DNA from: a virus
Strand: one strand, 5' to 3'
DNA: 47,190 nt
Virus record (IMG/VR): IMGVR_UViG_3300006752_000046
Coordinates: 1 to 47,190 of that record
This document shows, piece after piece, positions 30,488 through 38,163 of the stretch. Both the position numbers and the translations under genes were made by a program. Position 1 is the stretch's first letter. Each line of letters starts with the position of its first letter. The notes under the pieces are model-generated. The model saw nothing but the letters and a program-made list of their open reading frames with translations. It did not search any database and had not been told where the DNA came from.

Positions 30488-32719
30488 ATGGCTCTAAATC
30501 ATTACTTAGTAGAAGATTGCTGTAATACAAACAGGTCTATACTTATAATAGTACCTGGCGCTGCATTAGATGACGGTCTATATGAGTTCCCTTTAGCAGA
30601 TCCTGTTAACGGTTTTGATCTTAATAGTAGTAATGGTAATAATGAACCTGCATATCTTGTTTTTCCAGGTTTTTGCTATAAGTTTACTTACCTTGGTCAG
30701 ACAGGAGCTACTTTTGATATTGTACCTCAATCTTTTATAAATCAAGTTCTTGATATTAGTGGTACACATGCGCGAGAGTGTAACGCTGGAGTAACTTGTA
30801 CAGACTGTGATGCAGGTCAATATTATATAAAAGCAGACCCTTGTTGTGAAGGAGATGCTATATTTTTTAGAGGTGAACCTTATATAGGTGGAAGTCAAGG
30901 AGGTTCAATGCCATCATTTAATATTAATCAATATAATGGTGTAGAAACTTATACTCCTGTAAATATTTCAACATCTACTTCTATTATACCAGGCTATCCA
31001 TTAATTCCTAATCAATGTTATACTTGGTCAATAGGGGTAGTTGGAGATGGCTTATCAGGTGCTCCTGCTACTTTAGCAGAGTATGATCTTTTATTTTATC
31101 CTCCTGATGCTATTGCTGAATTATCATTTGTATTTAAAGGTGATTGTGACTCTCCTGAAGCTATTGCAGGTTGCCCTGATTGTACACCTATTTGTTATTT
31201 ACTTACTAACTGTGATGGAACAACAATTCAAAGTACTGCAGAAGATTTTGCAAGTGTTGTTGGGAATCATGTTACATTAGAAGGATTTACAGATTCTTGG
31301 TTAGTTCAAATAAATGAAGGAGTTTGTTCAAATCCTGTAAATAACCTAACAATAACTAACAGTAGTGCTGATCCATGTGATTGTAACTGTTATGAGGTAA
31401 TTAGTGCTCCAGGAGTAGTTTCATACACTGATTGTGATGGAAATCCTCAACTTACATTTGCTCCAGATAAGTTTTGTTCACAAACTCCTCCTTTAGCAAA
31501 ACAAGTTCCTTTACAGCCTCCAGCTGTTATTATTCAACATGGTCTTTGTATAGATAAGGAATGTCCAGATAAATGTTTTTTATTAACTAATTGTGATCCT
31601 ACAGCTTATCCTACACAAGATTCTACTATTACATCAACATTACAAAGTTTATCACAATATGTTAATTCAAATTCAGTAGTTGTATTAGCAGGCTATGAAG
31701 GTTGTTGGACTGTTACTGAAACATCACCTTGTGATTGTCCTTTAGATTTAACCATTATAAGGAGTTATATTAGTTGTGATGAATGTATAGGTACAATAGC
31801 TTATAAACTTACTAATTGTGAAAATGCAAATGAAGTAATTTATAGTGTTCAAGATTTGTCTGCATATGTAGGAAATGTTCTTAAAGATGATTGTGCATGT
31901 TGGAGTGTAGAGCAAATTGATTATCAACCTCCTAGTCAAACTACAATAACTACACCTTTACTATTTACAAATTGCACAACATGTTTAACAACATATTATC
32001 AATTAGATGATTGTGACCCTGCAAGCAGTGTTCCTGTAATTATTACTTCAACTAATTTATCTGGATATGTAGGTAGTGTAATTCAAATAAATGGATGTAC
32101 AGGATGTTATACAGTTAGTCTTTATGCTCCCTTAACCGAACCTGCAAATTTTCAAGAAGTTACATTAACTTTAGATTTTACAGATTGTTCTACTTGCGGA
32201 TCTACTACTCCAAAATGCTCAACTGTATTTAATAATACTACGCAAGATCAAACATATACTTTTATAAATGCTAATGGTGATTCTGAAGTTACTGATACAG
32301 TAAAGTCTGGACATTCTTCTTTGAGATATTGTGTTCAAAGATGGGATAATACAGTTAATCCTAAAGGTATATTTAATTTTTACGGAGATTGCAATGTATT
32401 TGAAAATCTGTTAGGAGATAAAGCAGGATTTTGTGTACAGTATTTCCCTAATGATAGAAAAATAAAACCAGGGTATAATACTCCTATATGTTCTTCTGAA
32501 AAATATGATAAGATTACATGTAACTTTGCAGAAATAGCTTATAAAGAAGCATTAGCATTAAGATATGGTATATCTAACTGTTGTCCTGAACTAGATGAAA
32601 AATGGATGATAAGTAAAGAACTAATAGAATTACAAGCATTATATGATCCTAAATTTAAATGTTTACCAACAACAGATTGTTGTGGTAAGACTGGGTCTAA
32701 TTGTTCTTGCAATTCTTAA
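30488..32719 (+). CDS. Cys-rich repeat virion/fibre protein
   Basis: 743 residues. The N-terminal 230 residues are beta-rich. From about residue 235 to 575 there are several copies of a domain of about 75-90 residues. Its signature is C/Y-h-x-L-T-N-C-x(n)-S-x(5-8)-Y-V-x(8-12)-C-W-x-V. Examples start CYLLTNCDGTT (about 31193), CFLLTNCDPTA (about 31574), AYKLTNCENAN (about 31799) and YYQLDDCDPAS (about 31995). The last 170 residues are a separate domain ending CCGKTGSNCSCNS. More than 50 Cys are present. Repeated small beta domains of this kind are found in tail and surface proteins of large phages. The cytoplasmic assembly of so many Cys suggests zinc sites or disulfides formed after release. 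Confidence 0.65.
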   Translation: MALNHYLVEDCCNTNRSILIIVPGAALDDGLYEFPLADPVNGFDLNSSNGNNEPAYLVFPGFCYKFTYLGQTGATFDIVPQSFINQVLDISGTHARECNAGVTCTDCDAGQYYIKADPCCEGDAIFFRGEPYIGGSQGGSMPSFNINQYNGVETYTPVNISTSTSIIPGYPLIPNQCYTWSIGVVGDGLSGAPATLAEYDLLFYPPDAIAELSFVFKGDCDSPEAIAGCPDCTPICYLLTNCDGTTIQSTAEDFASVVGNHVTLEGFTDSWLVQINEGVCSNPVNNLTITNSSADPCDCNCYEVISAPGVVSYTDCDGNPQLTFAPDKFCSQTPPLAKQVPLQPPAVIIQHGLCIDKECPDKCFLLTNCDPTAYPTQDSTITSTLQSLSQYVNSNSVVVLAGYEGCWTVTETSPCDCPLDLTIIRSYISCDECIGTIAYKLTNCENANEVIYSVQDLSAYVGNVLKDDCACWSVEQIDYQPPSQTTITTPLLFTNCTTCLTTYYQLDDCDPASSVPVIITSTNLSGYVGSVIQINGCTGCYTVSLYAPLTEPANFQEVTLTLDFTDCSTCGSTTPKCSTVFNNTTQDQTYTFINANGDSEVTDTVKSGHSSLRYCVQRWDNTVNPKGIFNFYGDCNVFENLLGDKAGFCVQYFPNDRKIKPGYNTPICSSEKYDKITCNFAEIAYKEALALRYGISNCCPELDEKWMISKELIELQALYDPKFKCLPTTDCCGKTGSNCSCNS
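31193..32210 (+). repeat. Intragenic repeats of a Cys-framed beta domain
   Basis: At least four diverged copies (starting near 31193, 31574, 31799 and 31995) of a domain with an N-terminal LTNC-like strand, a central S/T-x-x-L-S-x-Y-V segment and a C-terminal C-W-x-V strand. Divergence is high at DNA level, so the duplications are old. Confidence 0.6.
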
Positions 32720-32724
32720 TAATA

Positions 32725-32738
32725 ATTTGTATATTATA
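32725..32738 (+). promoter_or_regulatory. Putative late promoter
   Basis: ATTTGTATATTATA, a good match to the recurrent motif, lies in the 32-base gap before ATG 32752 and ends about 14 bases before it. Confidence 0.55.
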
Positions 32739-32751
32739 AATAACAGAAAGT

Positions 32752-34416
32752 ATGAAACCGTTAAATTTAGATAATAAGCCTTGTAGCCCTATCTCTTCAA
32801 ACTGTGTAGTTTGGCAGGGACCTGATATTTCTTGTATAAATTTGTGTACTGGAGATACTGTTTCAGATGTAATAAATAAGTTAGCAACAGAGCTTTGTAC
32901 AGTATTAGATACATTAAAAGTTTCTAATTACGATTTATCATGTTTTAACTTACAAGCTTGTGGTCCTGATGACTTTCAAGCTCTTATTCAATTTTTGATT
33001 AATCAGATTTGTGAAAATGAAGGTATTACACCAGCATCTAAAGAAGCTTCAGGTTGTCCAGATTGTGTAGTATCAGTAGCAGAATGTTTTGTTATAGGTA
33101 CTCAAAGAACAATGCAACTAGTAGATTACGTTCAACTTATCGGAGAAAGAATTTGTAATTTAATTACAGAAGTAAGTTTAATAAATGATCAATTAGTTGA
33201 TATTATAACAAGAGTTGCAATATTAGAAAATGCTCCTAAAGCTACTTTAACTTTACCTAGTTTTACTATTGGATGTCAGATAGGAAGTTTATTGAGTGGA
33301 ACTTCTAATCAAATTGATACTCTTTTAGAAGAATATATAAATAATGTTTGGTGTGGATATGTTGCTGCTACAGGTAGTGCAACTGAATTAACTGCAGCTG
33401 TAGGTAGAGCATGTATAACAGATACTAGTGTTAGTTTAACAAAGGGTACTCAAATGTCTATAGGATATGCGGGTACATGGGTTGATGATGCTAGTTATAT
33501 ATCTGTAGCAGATGCTGTAAATAATCTATGGATTTCACTTTGTGATATATTTACATATTTATCTACAAATGCTTTTACAATTACAGTAGCAGATACAAAT
33601 ACTGTAAATTTAAATTTAACAGCAGGTAATGAGTTAACTGCTAAAATTCAAGATACAGGTTGGGTTAATTTAGAAGGATTTAATTGGTACAGTGGATCAG
33701 TTCTTAGCCTTATACCACAATGTAGAAGAGTAGGAAATCAAATTCATTTTAGAGGAATTGCATGGATACCCTTAGCTAGAAACTATGGGGTAGACGATAC
33801 AATAGTACCTCTTACAGCTAGTAATGATTATAATAGTCTTACTGGTGTAGGTCCTGCAACTAGTGGTGCAGGGTCTGTAACATTGGATGCTAGTGGATCA
33901 GTTTTTTGGAATCAGAATACAAGCGTTATGCCTATCAGTGTATTAAGTGCTGTAGAAAATTTAGATGGAAATTATTTGTTTCAATATCCTACTTTATTTA
34001 GTAGAGGTATTAATGTTGGATCTGATGGCACTATATTAAATTCTGTAGGTAGATTTGGAATTAAATCATCAGGAGTACTCTTTTTTTCTACATTGAAAAA
34101 TCAAGAAATTTCTGGAGGAACTACTACATTAGTAGGTTCATCTACATTACGATATATAAATTCTAATGTTAGAGCAGGAGAGTATATACCTAACTTTATA
34201 AATACTGACACTGATATACAAAATTTACCTGCTGCAGGAGCAAGTAATATTATAGCTGAATCAGGATTTCCTAATTCAGCAGGCAGTGATTTAACATGGC
34301 CTATAACTTGTGATGCAGGAGATGAAGAGCAAGTAGGAGGCTTTTTTGCATCATTAGATGGATTAATTGCTTTTGTAGATTGTTCATCAACTACAGCAGC
34401 TAGAAGTTGCTATTAA
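32752..34416 (+). CDS. Tail fibre-like protein with Cys-rich N-terminal anchor
   Basis: 554 residues. Residues 1-90 contain the Cys-rich segment NCVVWQGPDISCINLCTGDT with two following helices. A related segment begins the 431-residue protein at 34459 (QCIVYTGVDLVCNTDTVIS), so both proteins likely dock at the same virion site. The middle has helices and a C-rich linker (SGCPDCVVSVAECFV). Residues about 300-350 have WVNLEGFNWYSGSVLSLIP and CRRVGNQIHFRGIAWIPLAR, the strand pattern seen near the tips of phage fibres. A Gly/Ser/Thr-rich beta region follows to the end. Probably a host-contacting fibre. Confidence 0.65.
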   Translation: MKPLNLDNKPCSPISSNCVVWQGPDISCINLCTGDTVSDVINKLATELCTVLDTLKVSNYDLSCFNLQACGPDDFQALIQFLINQICENEGITPASKEASGCPDCVVSVAECFVIGTQRTMQLVDYVQLIGERICNLITEVSLINDQLVDIITRVAILENAPKATLTLPSFTIGCQIGSLLSGTSNQIDTLLEEYINNVWCGYVAATGSATELTAAVGRACITDTSVSLTKGTQMSIGYAGTWVDDASYISVADAVNNLWISLCDIFTYLSTNAFTITVADTNTVNLNLTAGNELTAKIQDTGWVNLEGFNWYSGSVLSLIPQCRRVGNQIHFRGIAWIPLARNYGVDDTIVPLTASNDYNSLTGVGPATSGAGSVTLDASGSVFWNQNTSVMPISVLSAVENLDGNYLFQYPTLFSRGINVGSDGTILNSVGRFGIKSSGVLFFSTLKNQEISGGTTTLVGSSTLRYINSNVRAGEYIPNFINTDTDIQNLPAAGASNIIAESGFPNSAGSDLTWPITCDAGDEEQVGGFFASLDGLIAFVDCSSTTAARSCY

Positions 34417-34458
34417 AAAAAATAAAAAATTATATATATAAATTAAAATAAAATAAAA

Positions 34459-35754
34459 ATGGCTTGTTCAAATTGTAATACCCCTAGCTGTGGCTGTTCT
34501 GGAACTTATGTAGTTTCTCAGACTTGTCCACCAGCATGCTCTGAGGTTTTTAATACTCAGTGTATTGTTTATACAGGAGTTGATCTTGTATGTAATACTG
34601 ACACAGTAATCTCAAGAAATGATTACTTAGATACAGTAATTACTAAATTAGTAAATTATATATGCAGTACTGTAGCTCCGCCTGCAAGTGTAGTAGCTGG
34701 AAGTGCATTTATTGATGTAGTACCTACAACAGATCCTGTTACAGATATAACAACTTATACAGTATCTGCTGATATGGCTGCATTTGAAATATGGGTTGCT
34801 CCTATTATTACAAATCAAATACTAGCAAAAGTATTAGCTGGACCTGGAATTGATGTAGCAGCTGATGCTGTAGCAGGAACAGTAACTGTATCTCATGAAG
34901 ATACATCTGCTGTAACTGACTTATCTAGTAATAATTCAGGTAACTCATTTATTCAATCAGTAAACTTTACTTTTGATACATATGGTCATGTAACAGGTGC
35001 ATCAGCTGTACCTGGTACTGTAGTTAATGCAGATAACTTTGGTCAATTTGATATTACTGATACTGACCCAGGAACATATACATGGGCTTCTGTAGGTTCT
35101 GCAATTGCAACAAACCCAGGAGATACGTTTACAGTTCTTTCAGGAGAAAGTATTGATGTTGATGTTGATACTACAGCTTTAGCAATGAGAGTTGCATTTA
35201 CAGGATTAACAATTGGTGCTGGACTTTCAGGAGCTGGTACTATTGCAAGTCCTTTAATTAATGCTGATGGCGCTTCAACAGTTACATTAGCAAGTGCTGG
35301 AGGTACTGAAACTTTAGTTAATGATGGCACAGGAGCTGATTTAGCAGTAAAAGGTCTTAGCGCGGGTACTGGTGTGACATTAACAAGTACAGGAGATGAC
35401 ATTACTATTGCTAATTCTGGTGTAACAGAAATTGTAGCAGGTTCTGGAATTTCAATAGATGCTGGAGCTGGTGCAGTAACAATAACTGCTGATGTAACAA
35501 GAGATGATTCTACTGAATCAAGTACTGCAGTAACCGCAGGAGTTACTGAAGATCTAAATCATGTTATAGCAAATACAGCAGGTGTTCTTGAGACTTATGT
35601 ACAAGTTAGAATATTTGCTTTATCTTCTAATGCAGGTCTTGTATCTGGAGATGATATAACAAGTGATTGTAAAATTAAAATGGTATCTGCTGGTGCATAC
35701 CAAGTAACAACAACTACTTACACAGGTGACATTAAAGCATTAGTCTTAGGATAA
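34459..35754 (+). CDS. Tail fibre-like protein, second member
   Basis: 431 residues. A Cys-rich N-terminus (MACSNCNTPSCGCSGTYVVS, then TQCIVYTGVDLVC) is followed by a helix, DYLDTVITKLVNYICS. This matches the N-terminal pattern of the upstream fibre. From about residue 80 onward the chain is Ala/Thr/Gly/Asp-rich beta repeat sequence with recurrent GxGIxI/GTGVTLTSTGDDITI turns (for example at about 300-345), typical of beta-helical or beta-prism fibre shafts. An A-rich leader without a promoter motif precedes it, so it is co-transcribed with 32752. A terminator follows. Confidence 0.65.
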   Translation: MACSNCNTPSCGCSGTYVVSQTCPPACSEVFNTQCIVYTGVDLVCNTDTVISRNDYLDTVITKLVNYICSTVAPPASVVAGSAFIDVVPTTDPVTDITTYTVSADMAAFEIWVAPIITNQILAKVLAGPGIDVAADAVAGTVTVSHEDTSAVTDLSSNNSGNSFIQSVNFTFDTYGHVTGASAVPGTVVNADNFGQFDITDTDPGTYTWASVGSAIATNPGDTFTVLSGESIDVDVDTTALAMRVAFTGLTIGAGLSGAGTIASPLINADGASTVTLASAGGTETLVNDGTGADLAVKGLSAGTGVTLTSTGDDITIANSGVTEIVAGSGISIDAGAGAVTITADVTRDDSTESSTAVTAGVTEDLNHVIANTAGVLETYVQVRIFALSSNAGLVSGDDITSDCKIKMVSAGAYQVTTTTYTGDIKALVLG

Positions 35755-35796
35755 TAACATTGTCGCAGTTTGTTGGTTTCTGTGGCTAACAACGGG

Positions 35797-35829
35797 AAAG
35801 CCCTCACACTAGTGGGGGTTTTCTTTTTT
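35797..35829 (+). terminator. Intrinsic terminator after fibre genes
   Basis: AAAGCCCTCAC (35797-35807) pairs with GTGGGGGTTTT (35812-35822) around the loop ACTA, with two G-T pairs, followed by CTTTTTTC. It ends the 32752-35754 unit. Confidence 0.85.
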
Positions 35830-35863
35830 CAGTATATTTGTTTAACTTGCTAATCTCATTAAT

Positions 35864-35877
35864 TTTTAGTATATTAT
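35864..35877 (+). promoter_or_regulatory. Putative late promoter of tail genes
   Basis: TTTTTAGTATATTA, a full match, ends 9 bases before ATG 35887. A weaker second copy, AGTATATTTG at 35831-35840, lies upstream, immediately after the terminator. The spacing would give an almost leaderless transcript. Confidence 0.6.
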
Positions 35878-35886
35878 TTAAGTAGT

Positions 35887-36468
35887 ATGGAAACATTTAA
35901 CAAACCAAACTTACAAGCTCCAAGATTTAGAGCAGACACTTATGAAGTTCTAAATAAAGAGTTCTTTGACAGATTTAGAAAAAAATATCCTAAGTATAAA
36001 AACTTAAAGGATAAAGAATTAAGATCAATAATAAAATCTTTTAACAAAAGAGTTTATGAGACTGTAATTGATAAAAGAAATGGAGTAGAACTTCCTGAAT
36101 CATTAGGGTGGTTATTCATAGGAACTTGTCAGGCTAGTAAAAAGAAAAATATTGATTTTGCTAAATCTAAAAAGTATGGAGTTAAAGTTTCTAATAAAAA
36201 TTGGGAAAGTGATGGCAAACTAGCTAAGATTTTTTTTACAAATGGTGCTTTAAAACATAAGTTTAAAAACAGAGAGTTTTGGGGATTTACTGGTTGTAGA
36301 GAATTTAAAAGATCAGTTGCTAAAACATATCCAGAAAATTGGAATAACTATATAGTAGTTGATCCACAACAAAAATTAAAATTAGCTTATAGTAAAAAAG
36401 TAGCTAACGAGATAAGATTAAAAAAGCAAGAGCATGCTTTAAAAGACTATAATGAATTTGACCTATGA
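35887..36468 (+). CDS. Conserved basic tail-region protein
   Basis: 193 residues, very basic. The N-terminal half is helical (FDRFRKKYPKYKNLKDKELR, then SIIKSFNKRVYETVIDKRNG) with a GWLFIGTCQASKKKNIDF strand region. The second half has NREFWGFTGCREFKRSVAKT and YPENWNNYIV, which I associate with a protein conserved upstream of ring-protein genes in large Bacteroidota-type phages. It overlaps the next gene by 4 bases (ATGA). Function unknown; nucleic-acid binding or tail assembly are possible. Confidence 0.6.
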   Translation: METFNKPNLQAPRFRADTYEVLNKEFFDRFRKKYPKYKNLKDKELRSIIKSFNKRVYETVIDKRNGVELPESLGWLFIGTCQASKKKNIDFAKSKKYGVKVSNKNWESDGKLAKIFFTNGALKHKFKNREFWGFTGCREFKRSVAKTYPENWNNYIVVDPQQKLKLAYSKKVANEIRLKKQEHALKDYNEFDL

Positions 36469-37130
36469 GCACAACAGTTGGCGAAGCCATATCAAGAGTA
36501 AGAAATACACTTAAAGCTGTTAAAGAAGATCCTTTTTTAACAGACAGAACAATTTATTATTCAATTATTAAATACGGCCAATCTCTTATGAAGAGAGAGG
36601 ATAATCAACTTAGGTTAATGAAGATTAGCAATATCTTTAGGACAATGCCTTATGTTGAACTTATTGATGTAGATAAAGTAGATGCTGCCTGTCATGGAGT
36701 ATACTCAGGATGTTATTTTAAAAGAACAAAAGAAAAGTTACCAGAAGTTTTAACAGGTATTCAAGGACCTATATTTAGGACTGTATCTTCAGTTGATGGT
36801 TCTGTAGAATTATTTAGAACTGATCCTGGTACTTTTGTTTCTATGACTAAAACTACTACATTTAAATATAACACTCGACAATATTTTTGGTTTTTAGATG
36901 GATACTTATACTTTCCAAATTTAATTTGGGATGCAGTTAAGATTGAAGCAATTTTTGAAAATGATGTTGAGACTTGTGATTCTGATGATTGTCTTATACG
37001 TCAGGATCAATCATTAAATATTCCTGACTATTTATTTTCTGAAATAGAACAATATGTAATTAAAGAACTTGGTATGATATTGCAGGTTCCAACAGATGGG
37101 CCTGATGATGGTCAAAATACACTTAGATAA
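36465..37130 (+). CDS. Tail ring-like protein A
   Basis: 221 residues: an N-terminal helix pair (VGEAISRVRNTLKAVKEDPF, then LTDRTIYYSIIKYGQSLMKR) and a central beta domain (FRTMPYVELIDVDKVDAACH...YFKRTKEKLPEVLTGIQGPI). The chain ends with a helix after NIPDYLFSEIEQYVIKELG. This architecture, helices then a beta-sandwich then a helix with IPDYL, is what I expect of ring or tail-adaptor proteins in crAss-like phages. It is followed by another ring-like gene with TAATG overlap. Confidence 0.6.
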   Translation: MSTTVGEAISRVRNTLKAVKEDPFLTDRTIYYSIIKYGQSLMKREDNQLRLMKISNIFRTMPYVELIDVDKVDAACHGVYSGCYFKRTKEKLPEVLTGIQGPIFRTVSSVDGSVELFRTDPGTFVSMTKTTTFKYNTRQYFWFLDGYLYFPNLIWDAVKIEAIFENDVETCDSDDCLIRQDQSLNIPDYLFSEIEQYVIKELGMILQVPTDGPDDGQNTLR

Positions 37131-38161
37131 TGGATTATAACTATACATTAAAATACAGAACCTTTGATCAACTTTTAGAAGATGTAACTGTAGATTTAAG
37201 CTCATTAGCTTTAGAGAATATGATAGAGCCTCAGCAGCTTATTAAGCTTGCTAAGAAACTTAATTATGATTTAGGTCTTAGGATTAATCAACAAAAAGAA
37301 ATCATCTTAGATGTAACGCATGGTAAAGTAAAATTGCCTGATGATTTTTATACATTTAACTTTGCTTATATATGTGGAGATAGAACTTCTGCAAAAAATC
37401 AAGGATATGATGGTTTAGCTGGAGGCACTACAATGCGTGAAGTAAAAATTACTGATGGTAGAATTCCTGAAACATATAGTGACTTTCCAGCACAGGTTCC
37501 TGATCCATGTGACACATCTAACCCTACACCTTGTTGTGACGATAAGGGTAACTCAGGTACATGTTTAACACATGACTCTAATCAACCCTATGGAAATGCA
37601 TTAACTAAACCTAGAGTTTTTATGAACTCTAAAGGTGAATCTTATGAGCTCATTCAAACTATAAACACAGGAGAAACTTTTATATACAATGAGCTTTATC
37701 CTTTAAAGATGAGAGCTAGTCAAAATATTGAATGCGATTGCCCAAATTTATATTATAATACTAAACAAGAAGGTTGGATTAAACATGGTTTTCTTTTTAC
37801 AACTTTTCAAACAGGAAAAGTTTATTTAAACTATCAAGGTCAAATGGAAGATAACGAAGGTAATTTATTAGTACCTGATCATGATCTTATAAATGAATAT
37901 TATGAATATGCATTTAAATCTAGAATACTTGAAAATTTGTATATTAATGGTGAAGACGTTGCTCAAAGAATGCAGCTTATTGAGCAGAGACTAAGAGGAG
38001 CTAGAAATAATGCTAAGAGTGTAGTTAACACACCAAACTTTGCAGAACTTAGACAAATATGGTCTGCTAATAGAAAAGCAATGTATAGTAGGTATTACGA
38101 TATGTTTAAATCATATGGTCCTTTAAATGGTTATAGTTTAAACAGAAGTGCAAGATTATAA
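37130..38161 (+). CDS. Tail ring-like protein B
   Basis: 343 residues. The N-terminus has helices (DQLLEDVTVDLSSLALENMI, then QQLIKLAKKLNYDLGLRINQ). A beta domain follows with KVKLPDDFYTFNFAYICGDR, and a Cys-rich insertion (DPCDTSNPTPCCDDKGNSGT). The C-terminus is a long helix (LIEQRLRGARNNAKSVVNTP). The 'hPddF' strand before a beta-sandwich is a repeated theme of ring proteins (compare KDYFLGTIPENYLQFKRVDV in the 27527 protein). It most likely forms a ring in the short tail below the portal. It ends 2 bases before the giant tail gene. Confidence 0.6.
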   Translation: MDYNYTLKYRTFDQLLEDVTVDLSSLALENMIEPQQLIKLAKKLNYDLGLRINQQKEIILDVTHGKVKLPDDFYTFNFAYICGDRTSAKNQGYDGLAGGTTMREVKITDGRIPETYSDFPAQVPDPCDTSNPTPCCDDKGNSGTCLTHDSNQPYGNALTKPRVFMNSKGESYELIQTINTGETFIYNELYPLKMRASQNIECDCPNLYYNTKQEGWIKHGFLFTTFQTGKVYLNYQGQMEDNEGNLLVPDHDLINEYYEYAFKSRILENLYINGEDVAQRMQLIEQRLRGARNNAKSVVNTPNFAELRQIWSANRKAMYSRYYDMFKSYGPLNGYSLNRSARL

Positions 38162-38163
38162 TA

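Noticed and set aside
35043-35402. 119-codon minus-strand frame opposite the fibre gene
   Set aside because: Ala/Pro/Val-rich sequence is the antisense of a Gly/Ala/Thr repeat region; no independent support.
37930-37946. TTTGTATATTA inside the ring-like gene
   Set aside because: It matches the promoter core but lies in the middle of a gene with no start codon downstream that would use it, and such a match is likely by chance in AT-rich DNA.
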